Source: Bacteroidota bacterium
GTDB taxonomy: Bacteria > Bacteroidota > Bacteroidia > Bacteroidales > JADFUO01
Direction: 5' to 3'
Assembly (NCBI GenBank): GCA_030622635.1
Contig: JAUXFX010000006.1
Span: 1-40,695, forward strand
Length of the DNA stretch: 40,695 nt
Each line of letters opens with the position of its first letter. Positions within the stretch are counted from its first letter, which is position 1. The position numbers were made by a program, and so were the translations under genes. Below, piece after piece: positions 27,258 to 36,389 of the stretch. The notes under the pieces were generated by a model. It searched no databases, had not been told where the DNA came from, and saw nothing but the letters and a program-made list of their open reading frames with translations.

Positions 27258-28176
27258 TTATGCGAAATGCCGCTCATTTTTTTTAAGAGAAATTTATGAA
27301 GCTAACAGTATTAATCGACAATAATACATTTATAGATAGATACTTCCTTGGTGAACCAGGAGTATCGTATCTAATTCAAGATGGAAATAGGCAAGTATTG
27401 TTTGATGTTGGTTACTCCAACGCCTTTATTATCAATTCTCAAAAGATGAATTTAGATTTGCTGCAAAGCGATTTTCTTATTCTTTCTCATGGACACATAG
27501 ATCATACTGGGGGACTTGATCCACTCTTGAAAATATATACCGAAGCAAAAATCGAATCAGTACCTTATAAAAATCCAACTTTAATAGCTCATCCAAATGT
27601 ATTCGAAACAAAGACCATAGATGGTTTAAATGAAATCGGATGTATAATTTCTAAACCTAAGCTCAATCAACACTTTAAGATAAATTTAACAAAGGATCCT
27701 TTTTGGCTATCTGAAAAATTAGTTTTTCTTGGAGAAATAGAAAGATCAAACGATTTTGAGAACAAAGAACCTATTGGAAAAGTTCATTCCAAGGATGGAA
27801 TAAAAGATGATTTTCTATTAGATGATACAGCATTGGCATATAAAGGGAGCAAAGGCTTGATAGTTATTACAGCTTGTTCTCACTCTGGGATTTGCAATAT
27901 TGTTGAATATGCCAAAAAGGTTTGTGACGAAAATAGTGTTGTTGATGTTATTGGTGGATTTCATTTACTGCAACCTTCTCAAGAACAATTGAAAGGTACA
28001 GTCGATTATTTTCAAGAGTTGAAATCGAAAGAGTTGCATCCATGTCATTGTGTAGACTTAGATTCAAAAATTGCTTTGTCGAAAGTGGCAAATTTAAAAG
28101 AAGTTGGCGTTGGTTTGTCTATTGAATACGATTAATCTGTTATCGATAACGAAAAAATGAGTCGTACATCGCATAA
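27258..28176. repeat. Imperfect inverted repeat pair flanking the MBL-fold gene
   Basis: 27258-27282 TTATGCGAAATGCCGCTCATTTTTT versus the reverse complement of 28152-28176, TTATGCGATGTACGACTCATTTTTT: 20 of 25 positions match. Confidence 0.55.
27296..28135 (+). CDS. MBL-fold metallo-hydrolase (COG1237-like, dihydropterin-related group)
   Basis: MKLTVLIDNNTFIDRYFLGEPGVSYLIQDGNRQVLFDVGYS...LILSHGHIDHTGGLDPLL...VITACSHSGICNIVEYAKKV...VIGGFHLL: canonical MBL motifs. Confidence 0.88.
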   Translation: MKLTVLIDNNTFIDRYFLGEPGVSYLIQDGNRQVLFDVGYSNAFIINSQKMNLDLLQSDFLILSHGHIDHTGGLDPLLKIYTEAKIESVPYKNPTLIAHPNVFETKTIDGLNEIGCIISKPKLNQHFKINLTKDPFWLSEKLVFLGEIERSNDFENKEPIGKVHSKDGIKDDFLLDDTALAYKGSKGLIVITACSHSGICNIVEYAKKVCDENSVVDVIGGFHLLQPSQEQLKGTVDYFQELKSKELHPCHCVDLDSKIALSKVANLKEVGVGLSIEYD

Positions 28177-28202
28177 CAGAAGAAATTCTAACATAAAATA
28201 AA

Positions 28203-28560
28203 ATTAGCGGTTGGACGGTAGCCACACTCAGTGGTTATTGGGAACTTTCGACAGATGAGATAATGCAGGAAATGGACTCTGCTAAAAATCAGGGATTTGA
28301 AGTTGTGGAATTTCTTGTTCCATGGCAAAAAATAGAATGGGTTAAAGATCAATACGATTGGTCAAAAATTGACTCATTAATGGAATGTGCCGAAACAATT
28401 GAGCTGTATGGTATTATTCAAATAGTTGCAACAATAGCACCGCCATGGTTTGCAGACACATTTTATCCTGATGCGGTTTAGCAAATGGCAATTATACTTT
28501 TATGGAATATAATACGAGTTCAAATTATAAATAAAAACAGCTAATATAATAGCAATAATT
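28203..28560 (+). pseudogene. Truncated and internally deleted copy of the GH42-like gene 17503-19698
   Basis: 28203-28479 aligns closely with 17637-17911. After GATGCGGTTT the sequence jumps to the equivalent of 19270 onward (GGTTTAGCAAATGGCAATTAT...TATAATAC). It lacks both ends and is frameshifted to TAG. The right boundary is fuzzy. Confidence 0.88.
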
Positions 28561-28714
28561 ACATGTTGTTTTATATTGAATATTGTCTATGCAGCCATTA
28601 GGATATTGTTTCGGGTTACCAATATGGATGGGCTGACTGAAATCTTCATTTTATCATCTTTTTTTCGTTCAATTAGGTGATAAACTTTTTAGTGTTGGGT
28701 CAAATCCATTGATA

Positions 28715-28738
28715 AACTGACGGGTTAACCCGTCAGTT
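28715..28738. repeat. Perfect 24-bp palindrome AACTGACGGGTTAACCCGTCAGTT
   Basis: 12-bp arms, no loop, 36 bp upstream of the kinase ORF start. Confidence 0.85.
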
Positions 28739-28773
28739 GAGTAAGCCATGACTATCTTCAAATGTTTTAACCC

Positions 28774-31700
28774 ATGAACAACTTTTTCTATTTGAACGAT
28801 ATTTATTTTGAAACAATGCAGAAGTCGGAAATTCTGAAATTACTCAATAATTTCCACATTCTAATCATATATATCAAGCAACTAAAAATTTCTTATTGCT
28901 TTCACACTCGAAAATCTATACTTTTGGGGCAAAATACAATTTTGAAAATCTTAGCCCCAATCATTGTCCTTTTTTTGCTTGCCCTTGCCAATTTTTGTCA
29001 GGGACAGTATCTTTTCAATAATATTTCAAAACAAAACGGACTTGAAACTTCAGGGATAAATTGTATTGAAAGGGACAATGGGGGATTTGTATGGATTGGT
29101 ACCGGTAAGGGCTTATATCGTTTTGACGGAACGGATATCATCCATTTTAAAAATGACCCCAATGATTCTACCACCATAAGCGAAGATGTCATCATCAGTT
29201 TATACAATAGCAAGGACGGCAATATCTGGGTAGGGACCAAAGACAAGGGCGTGAACATCATTGACCCTGAAAGTTTGAACATACAACATCTCTATCCCAC
29301 CGGGGATAATTCTACGGGACTTACTTCGGTTCAAAACTGCATAATGTACGATGACGGGGAAAACGTATTGATAACGGGGTCTTTTCATGGGTTTGACATT
29401 TTCAACAAGAAAGAAAAAAAGTTTACCAATTTCAAGCCCACCAACCAGATCCATCAATTGCAGCCCAGACTGGCCAATACCTTTATCTGCTGTGCCGCCG
29501 ATCCGGCAGACCCCCAGGTTGTTTGGATGGGCACTTTGCAGGGGATATTCAAGTTCAATTTGAAGTCCAGGGAGTTCAGTCATTACCCGATAAGCAAGGA
29601 AAAAGCCACTAACCCCGAACTGTTCGGTGGGAGGGAAGAAATTGTCAGAGATTTGCTCTTCGTGTCAGAGCATGAGCTGTGGTTTGCAAGCTGGGGTGGC
29701 GGAATGGGATGCCTCAACACGGTAACAGGAGCCTACAAAATTTATAAATACGAACCTTTGATCCCCGTAAATGCGGTCAGGAACAATGTAAAAAAACTGG
29801 TCAGGAAGAATGACAGCGAACTGTGGTTTGCCGCACAGCATAGTGCCTTCGGCGTTATCGACATAAATACCGGAGAGAGCCATTTCCTCCCTTCAATACA
29901 TGATAACAAGCCTGCCGTGAGACATCCGTCGGACATCGTTTTTGGTAAGGATGGCTATTTGTTCATCAGTTCATATTCCGGTGGTCTGTACTATGCCCAG
30001 ACCAAGGCATATCAGTTCAACAAACATTATCTTCCCTTTAATTTGATTTCGGGTGATGGTGGGAGTGAAAATGTTTTTTGGGCAGGATCGTACGGGAAGC
30101 AAGGAAAGCTGATTCGCATTGACCTTGAATCATCGGATTATGAAGTTATTGGGTACGACCCCATAGATGATCTGGACGACAATTTTTTCACGAACATCAT
30201 CAACAGTGATTCGGTATTGTGGCTGGTGGGGGGCTTCAACGTTTACACTTACGACCACAACCTGATGAAGATTGATCCCTATTCCAATTTCCAGCCCGAT
30301 TCAATTGGTGTTGTCAATAACCCGCACCATTTCTTTAGGGTAGCCACTGCCGACATGTTTGGCAATTTATGGATCGGGAGCACGTTCAATGGTATTTTTA
30401 ACATAAACAGGGACGAAAGCACTGTTGAGAATTATTTTTATGCCGATAAGGAAACCAACAGCCTCAGGTTCGACGAATTCTTTTTTTCTATGTTCACCGA
30501 CTCCAGGGGAAGGGTATGGTACGGCACCAATTATTTTGGTTTTTTTAATAACGCGACCCGGAGGTTTGTCAATTTCAAATATCCCGAAGTATTGTCGGAA
30601 TCGCCGGTAAAGCTGAAAAAGATCACTGCTTTCGCAGAAACCAAAAACAATGATATTTGGCTGGGGACAGAGAACGCGGGCATTGGTGTAATAAGTGTGG
30701 ATGGCGATTCCGCGACTTTTGTCAGGTCGTATACCCGCGGCGACGGTTTGCCAAGTAACCAGATATATGAAATGGCAACCGACAAAAGCAACAACGTATG
30801 GGTGATCACCCCCGAAGGGCTTTCGCGTATCATTACTTCAAGTGGTGCGATCGAGAACTATAACATGCAATATGGAGTACAGGGACTGAACTTCATTTCC
30901 CCGCTCGAAAACGGGAAGATGTTCATAGGGACGGGAAATGGCTATTACCTGTTCGACCCCGATGAAATAGCGCCTTGCAAAAACAAGGCAAAACTATATG
31001 TTAAATCGTTCAGGATATTCGACGAGGAGATAGGGATAGATCCCTTGTCAATAAATAATGCCCAGGTGAAACTGAATTATGATCAAAATTTCTTCTCCAT
31101 CGAATTTGGGATGGTCAATTTTTTTAAAGACCGTCCGGTATCGTTCAATTATATCTTAGAGGGGCTGGATGAAAAATGGCAACATGCAGGTAACCGCACC
31201 TACCTTAGTTATACAAATTTAAGAGGAGGTAATTACAAACTTCGCATTACAGCAGACAATGCCGATGAACTCGTTATCCCATTGTTCATCGAAACGCCAT
31301 ATTGGAAAACCTGGTGGTTTTATTCATTGCTTGTACTACTGGTAATCGGCTTGGTGATAAGCACCCATTTTTTCAGGCTCCAACAGCTAAAAAAACAGGA
31401 AAAGCTAAAAGCCGATTTCAACAAAAAGATCAGCCGGTTGGAAATGAAAGCTCTCAGGGCGCAAATGAACCCCCATTTTCTGTTCAACAGCCTAAACTCG
31501 ATACGTTATTATATTTTAAATGAAGATAATGACAGTGCTGCCGAATACATAACTAAATTTTCTAAATTGCTTCGACTGATCCTGAACAATTCAAGGCAAA
31601 ACCAGATCAGTCTGCACGATGAAATGTATGCCCTGGAAATCTATATAGATTTTGAGCGCATGAGGTTCAATAACAAATTTGATTATGAAATAAATATCGA

Positions 31701-32061
31701 AAAAGGTTTTGACACAAAGACCGTACAGATTCAGCCACTTACAATCCAGCCTTTTGTTGAAAATGCCATTTGGCACGGATTAATGCCAAAAAAGGAAAAA
31801 GGCAAATTGAAGATCAATGTTTCAAAAAGTGAAAATATTATAAGGATAGTTATTGAGGACAATGGCATCGGACGGCAAAAGGGAAAAGAAATAGCAGAAA
31901 GCGGACTGGAAGAAACCAAATCTTTTGGATTGAAGATCACAGAGGACAGAATGAACCTGATGGAAAGCATACGTGGGAAAAAGTCGGGTTTTAAGGTAGT
32001 GGATCTATTTGATAACAAAAAAGCAACAGGGACGAAAATAATAATTACATTTGAGGTATAA
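28774..32061 (+). CDS. Two-component-regulator propeller-domain LytS-type sensor histidine kinase (module 1)
   Basis: Periplasmic propeller repeats (GIN CIERDNGGFVWIGTGKGLYRFDG, SKDGNIWVGTKDKGVNIID), Y_Y_Y-like domain, TM (WWFYSLLVLLVIGLVIS), His_kinase core LRAQMNPHFLFNSLNSIRYYIL, and N-box VENAIWHGLMPKKEKG. True N-terminus uncertain. Confidence 0.92.
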   Translation: MNNFFYLNDIYFETMQKSEILKLLNNFHILIIYIKQLKISYCFHTRKSILLGQNTILKILAPIIVLFLLALANFCQGQYLFNNISKQNGLETSGINCIERDNGGFVWIGTGKGLYRFDGTDIIHFKNDPNDSTTISEDVIISLYNSKDGNIWVGTKDKGVNIIDPESLNIQHLYPTGDNSTGLTSVQNCIMYDDGENVLITGSFHGFDIFNKKEKKFTNFKPTNQIHQLQPRLANTFICCAADPADPQVVWMGTLQGIFKFNLKSREFSHYPISKEKATNPELFGGREEIVRDLLFVSEHELWFASWGGGMGCLNTVTGAYKIYKYEPLIPVNAVRNNVKKLVRKNDSELWFAAQHSAFGVIDINTGESHFLPSIHDNKPAVRHPSDIVFGKDGYLFISSYSGGLYYAQTKAYQFNKHYLPFNLISGDGGSENVFWAGSYGKQGKLIRIDLESSDYEVIGYDPIDDLDDNFFTNIINSDSVLWLVGGFNVYTYDHNLMKIDPYSNFQPDSIGVVNNPHHFFRVATADMFGNLWIGSTFNGIFNINRDESTVENYFYADKETNSLRFDEFFFSMFTDSRGRVWYGTNYFGFFNNATRRFVNFKYPEVLSESPVKLKKITAFAETKNNDIWLGTENAGIGVISVDGDSATFVRSYTRGDGLPSNQIYEMATDKSNNVWVITPEGLSRIITSSGAIENYNMQYGVQGLNFISPLENGKMFIGTGNGYYLFDPDEIAPCKNKAKLYVKSFRIFDEEIGIDPLSINNAQVKLNYDQNFFSIEFGMVNFFKDRPVSFNYILEGLDEKWQHAGNRTYLSYTNLRGGNYKLRITADNADELVIPLFIETPYWKTWWFYSLLVLLVIGLVISTHFFRLQQLKKQEKLKADFNKKISRLEMKALRAQMNPHFLFNSLNSIRYYILNEDNDSAAEYITKFSKLLRLILNNSRQNQISLHDEMYALEIYIDFERMRFNNKFDYEINIEKGFDTKTVQIQPLTIQPFVENAIWHGLMPKKEKGKLKINVSKSENIIRIVIEDNGIGRQKGKEIAESGLEETKSFGLKITEDRMNLMESIRGKKSGFKVVDLFDNKKATGTKIIITFEV

Positions 32062-32064
32062 ACA

Positions 32065-32811
32065 ATGAAAATTAAAGCCATTATTATAGACGATGAGCAG
32101 CACAGTTTGCAAACAACAGAACTATTGATAAATAAGAACTGCAGTGATGTTGAGATTGTGGGTTTGGCAGATTCTCCCGAAAAGGGCATCGAACTGATTG
32201 AAAGCATAAAGCCCGACCTGGTTTTCCTCGACATTGCCATGCCGGTGATGAACGGATTTGAAATGCTGCAGCACATCACTTATAAATCTTTCGATATCAT
32301 TTTCACCACCGCTTACGACGAATATGCCATAAAGGCTTTTAAAGTAAATGCCATTGATTATCTTTTAAAGCCCATTGAAAAAGCAGAGTTAATTGAAGCT
32401 GTTGATAAAGTAATATCCAAATTGGAAAAGAACGAAGAATACAATAAAATTGACAAGCTCCTGAGTTCTATCGGAAAACCTGCAATAAAAAAAGAAAAGG
32501 TGGCATTGCCCATTGATGGAAAGATACATATGATACCTTACTCTTCAATTATTTATTGCAGATCGGAAAGCAATTATACCTACATTTACCTTACCGGCAA
32601 TAAAAAAGTGCTGCTCAGTAAAACCCTGAAAGAAATAGAACAATTAATCGACCATCCCGATTTTTTCAGGGTGCAGAATTCATTTTATGTCAACCTTAAC
32701 CATATCAAAGAATATGTGCGCGGCGAAGGTGGCGATCTGGTGATGAGCAATGGCAAAGAAGTACGTGTTTCGAGAAACAAAAAGCTCGCACTTTTAAAGT
32801 TGCTGACATAA
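32065..32811 (+). CDS. LytTR-family response regulator (module 1)
   Basis: KAIIIDDEQHS...[20 protein letters not shown]...[27 protein letters not shown], then a LytTR domain (IPYSSIIYCRSESNYTYIYL...FFRVQNSFYVNLNHIKEYVRGEGGDLVMSNGKEVRVSRNKK). Confidence 0.94.
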   Translation: MKIKAIIIDDEQHSLQTTELLINKNCSDVEIVGLADSPEKGIELIESIKPDLVFLDIAMPVMNGFEMLQHITYKSFDIIFTTAYDEYAIKAFKVNAIDYLLKPIEKAELIEAVDKVISKLEKNEEYNKIDKLLSSIGKPAIKKEKVALPIDGKIHMIPYSSIIYCRSESNYTYIYLTGNKKVLLSKTLKEIEQLIDHPDFFRVQNSFYVNLNHIKEYVRGEGGDLVMSNGKEVRVSRNKKLALLKLLT

Positions 32812-33049
32812 GTTCGGATGATTATTGTTGCTTGTTGAATGTTGAGTGTTTTTGGCTTTTGGCTGTTGGCTGTTAGCTCTTGGCTGACTGAAGACTGTGG
32901 ACTGCCGACTCATTAAACATTCAACAATCAACACTCAATTTTCAACGACCAAAGGAAGTCCGTACAACTTCATTTAAGCTATACATCAAACAGGGTAAAT
33001 ACATACGGACAAGTTTTGTACATTTTGATTTGTTTTTTTAGTAGTCATT

Positions 33050-33280
33050 GTCCCGTTAGGGACTTAATATTTATAGAAAATGAAATGCATCCATAACAAA
33101 GTCCCGTAGGGACGTAATATAAAAAAAAGACATTCAGAGAGGTATATTTTGAATTGTTAAACAGATTTAATGTTGATTATGATGAGCGGTATATTTTAAA
33201 AGATATTCAATAATATATCGTCCCTAACGGGACTTGTATTCTGTTGTGATTATTTTTTCTATAAATATTAAGTCCCTAAG
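33050..33280. repeat. Compound palindromic repeat block A (GTCCCGTTAGGGAC units, inverted pairs)
   Basis: Units at 33050-33063, 33101-33113 (one base shorter), 33220-33233 and a truncated one at 33272-33280. The pairs share TTAATATTTATAGAAA / TTTCTATAAATATTAA spacers and lie in opposite orientation. Confidence 0.85.
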
Positions 33281-33370
33281 ACTGTAAGGAATCCGTATGG
33301 ACGGGACAAAAAATGTAATAATTTATCCCCCACGGGGAAGATGCTTGCTAAGCATATTTTAAAAATTTAT

Positions 33371-33484
33371 CTGTAAAGTTATACTAATGCGGAATAGAAA
33401 TGCAAAAGTTTTATAAGTCTATTCCGCACGCATAACTAATTCTAAACAGCTATGCTTCGCAAACCTGTAAAGAATTAGTATAAT
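33371..33484. repeat. About 110-bp element with nested inverted repeats
   Basis: TTATACTAAT (33379-33388) with ATTAGTATAA (33474-33483) outside; GCGGAATAG (33389-33397) with CTATTCCGC (33419-33427) inside; alternative ACTAATTCT (33435-33443) with AGAATTAGT (33471-33479). Confidence 0.65.
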
Positions 33485-33699
33485 AAACCTCATCGAATAA
33501 AAATTCGTATAATTCGTTCAATTCGATGATAAATTTTTCCTGCTTGTTTATTTGAGGAAATTTGTTGTACACCCGCAACCTCCATCAAATAAATAATTCC
33601 TGCGTTTTACAAGCAAATCCCCCCACTTTACTCATTACCACTTTTATTTAGTTTATGATGGATGTACATTTATTCCCTGTTTGATTGAGTAATTTGTTT

Positions 33700-33814
33700 G
33701 AAATTAGAAATCCATCCACCCGTACGGGCGGACAAGTTTGGAAATTAGAAATTAGCAGTGGCAGTCCGCAGCTATATTTACGAATTACGAAAAATATTTA
33801 ACCAAATAACACAC
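33700..33814 (+). repeat. Intergenic direct repeat, copy 1
   Basis: GAAATTAGAAATCCATCCACCCGTACGGGCGGACAAGTTT (33700-33739) is identical to 36873-36912; degenerate similarity continues through GCAGTGGCAGTCCGCAG...TTTACGAATTACGAAA...TTTAACCAAAT. Confidence 0.85.
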
Positions 33815-33846
33815 AAATACTAAATGAAAATTGAATAACAACTACC

Positions 33847-33879
33847 TAACCTAACAGGTTTTTTCCAACCTGTTAGGTT
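33847..33879. repeat. Inverted repeat AACCTAACAGGTT-N6-AACCTGTTAGGTT
   Basis: 13-bp perfect arms upstream of the adhesin gene. Confidence 0.8.
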
Positions 33880-34019
33880 GATAACTTTAACAAAGAATAA
33901 TGAATGTAGAATTTTGAATAATAGTGAAACGAACGACCAGAAACCAGAAACCAGTATCCAGCAACCAGTAACAATGAAACAATTTTTCAAATATTTATAA
34001 ATCCTAAATTTCAAAAAAA

Positions 34020-36389
34020 ATGAAAAAGTCAATTTTAATTTTTGCAACGCTTATCATGGCATTAATGAGCTACTCACAAGTAGCGATCAATCAGGACGGT
34101 GATGATCCCGATGCATCGGCTATGTTGGATGTTAAATCCACCACCAAAGGCATGTTGATTCCCAGTATGAACGAACCAGACAGGACGTCCATTGATAATC
34201 CTGCAACAGGACTGATAGTTTACCAAACAGATGGCACTACCGGTTTTTATTACAATGCCGGAACTCCCGAAAGCCCAGACTGGCAGAAACTAAATTCAGG
34301 CACAGTTACGCTTTCAACAATACAGGATTCTGACGACGACACCCAGGTTATTGCCAACGATGGCGACAGGATATTCTTTAATACCGATGGCGTAAGGCGT
34401 ATGACTATAATGAATGATGGAAAAATAGGAATGGGAATAGGTACCTCAACACCTTCTGCTGATTTGGAACTTAACGGACAAATAAAAATTAATGGCGGAA
34501 GCCCGGGTGCCGACAAAGTGCTAACTTCCGACGCAAACGGGCTGGCATCATGGCAAACAGGCGGCGGTGGCGGTGCTTCAAGTATTAACGACCTTAGCGA
34601 TGCCGTCTCTGATGGCTCAAGTGTTTTCCTCGGCGCAGGGGCGGGCGACAACGATGATGGGAGCAGCAACAGCAATACTGCACTCGGAATAGATGCCTTA
34701 AATAATAATACAGGTGGATATCAAAATACTGCTATAGGTGATAATGCTTTTTATTCAGGTAAGAATTTACATAGAAATACAGCTATTGGTTATTTTGCCA
34801 TGTATTATGCCAACAACACAACTTCTTCAATACAAACATACAACACAGCTATGGGCTATCAATCTTTAAGGGGCAGTACAAATTCAGCTGATAATACAGG
34901 CATCTATAATACTGCAATGGGGACACTTTCCCTTTTTGAAAATACATCAGGCGGGTACAACACTGCAATGGGAACAAGTGTCCTTCATGACAACACAACA
35001 GGAGATTACAACATTGCAATGGGATCAAGTGCCCTTTTTAAAAACACAACGGGCAACAACTCAACAGCAATGGGATACAAAGCACTTTATACCCAAACCG
35101 GCAATGCTACCGACAACGACCTGAACAACACTGCTATTGGTTATGAAGCACTATATACAACCAACCCAACAAGTGGGATAAACGGAAGGCACAATGTGGC
35201 AGTTGGGCATAAAGCATTAAGGGAGAACACAACAGGTTATGAGAACACTGCCATTGGCAATGAAGCCCTTTTTTCAAACAAAGGAAAAATTGGCAGTACT
35301 GCAATAGGTTATCAGGCAATGTATTATGTAAATAACAGTACTGCAAACACATCTACTTATAATACAGCCACGGGTTACCAAGCTTTAAGAGGCAGTACAA
35401 CAGCATCCAATAATACGGGTAGGTTCAACACAGCAAATGGTTATCAGGCTCTTTATTCCAATGGTGAAGGGACTAGCAATACAGCAAATGGTCATCAAGC
35501 CCTTTGTTCTAATACAACAGGCGATGATAATACAGCAAATGGTTATTCAGCTCTTTTTTCCAATAAAGCAAATAACCGAAGTACCGCCATTGGTTATAGG
35601 GCAATGTATTATGCAGATGACAGAACAACAGGACAGGAAACTTATAATACTGCTGTTGGATACGAAGCCTTAAAAGGAAGCGGCACTCCTGCCAATAATA
35701 CAGGGCAATACAATACTGCAGTTGGGGATCTGGCACTTTGTTCCAATACGTCAGGTGATTACAATGTTGGTTTTGGTCGTTTAGCCGGAAGTTTTATTAC
35801 AACCGGCAACAACAACACATTTATCGGGAGCTTGTCAGATGCAAGTTCATCATCTGTATACAATGCCATGGCCCTGGGTTACTTTTCTACAGTAAACGCC
35901 AGCAACAAAGTATCGATAGGCAACACCAGCGTAATATGGATAGGCGGACAGCAAACATGGTCAACTTATTCGGATGCAAAGGCAAAAAGCAATATAAAAG
36001 AAGATGTAAAGGGTCTGGATTTCATTAAGGAACTGCGCCCGGTTACTTATTACTTTGATAAAGATAAAATGGACAACCTGATCGGGACAGTGGATTCAAG
36101 CGACTATGCCGAAAAATATGATATCGAAAAAATAAAGCAAAGCGGTTTCCTGGCCCAGGAAGTGGAGCAGGCCGCCATAAGCGCAGGCTATGATTTCAGC
36201 GGCATCAAAAAACCCGTGGATGGTAAAGGATATTACAGTTTGTCGTATGCGGAGTTTGTGGTGCCGTTGGTGAAGGCGGTGCAGGAGCTTAATGAAGAGA
36301 ACAAGGAGTTGGAAGCAAGGGTTAAGAAATTGGAAGCTTTAGTGGAACAAATGGCATCAAAAAACGATTTTGTTGCAAATAATAAATGA
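34020..36389 (+). CDS. Secreted tail-fibre/adhesin-like protein with head-type repeats and C-terminal S74 (chaperone of endosialidase) domain
   Basis: Signal peptide; many GNNTAxGYxAL-like repeats (NTAMGYQSLRGST, NTAIGYEALYTT, NTAVGYEALKGS); C-terminal SDAKAKSNIKEDVKGLDFIKELRPVTYYFDKD...SGFLAQEVEQAA...SLSYAEFVVPLVKAVQELNEENKELEARVKKLE. Confidence 0.9.
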   Translation: MKKSILIFATLIMALMSYSQVAINQDGDDPDASAMLDVKSTTKGMLIPSMNEPDRTSIDNPATGLIVYQTDGTTGFYYNAGTPESPDWQKLNSGTVTLSTIQDSDDDTQVIANDGDRIFFNTDGVRRMTIMNDGKIGMGIGTSTPSADLELNGQIKINGGSPGADKVLTSDANGLASWQTGGGGGASSINDLSDAVSDGSSVFLGAGAGDNDDGSSNSNTALGIDALNNNTGGYQNTAIGDNAFYSGKNLHRNTAIGYFAMYYANNTTSSIQTYNTAMGYQSLRGSTNSADNTGIYNTAMGTLSLFENTSGGYNTAMGTSVLHDNTTGDYNIAMGSSALFKNTTGNNSTAMGYKALYTQTGNATDNDLNNTAIGYEALYTTNPTSGINGRHNVAVGHKALRENTTGYENTAIGNEALFSNKGKIGSTAIGYQAMYYVNNSTANTSTYNTATGYQALRGSTTASNNTGRFNTANGYQALYSNGEGTSNTANGHQALCSNTTGDDNTANGYSALFSNKANNRSTAIGYRAMYYADDRTTGQETYNTAVGYEALKGSGTPANNTGQYNTAVGDLALCSNTSGDYNVGFGRLAGSFITTGNNNTFIGSLSDASSSSVYNAMALGYFSTVNASNKVSIGNTSVIWIGGQQTWSTYSDAKAKSNIKEDVKGLDFIKELRPVTYYFDKDKMDNLIGTVDSSDYAEKYDIEKIKQSGFLAQEVEQAAISAGYDFSGIKKPVDGKGYYSLSYAEFVVPLVKAVQELNEENKELEARVKKLEALVEQMASKNDFVANNK

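Noticed and set aside
29200-32279. Antisense ORFs 29200-29583, 30531-30833 and 31731-32279 on the minus strand
   Set aside because: They lie entirely opposite well-supported kinase/regulator coding sequence, show no recognisable domains, and are best explained as shadow ORFs.
34250-35736. Minus-strand and off-frame ORFs inside the adhesin gene (e.g. 34250-34675, 35134-35352, 35437-35673)
   Set aside because: Low-complexity products arising from the repetitive NTAxGY coding sequence read in other frames.
34020-36389. Prophage tail-fibre region
   Set aside because: Despite the S74-type domain there are no neighbouring phage structural, integrase or lysis genes, and the protein has a signal peptide.
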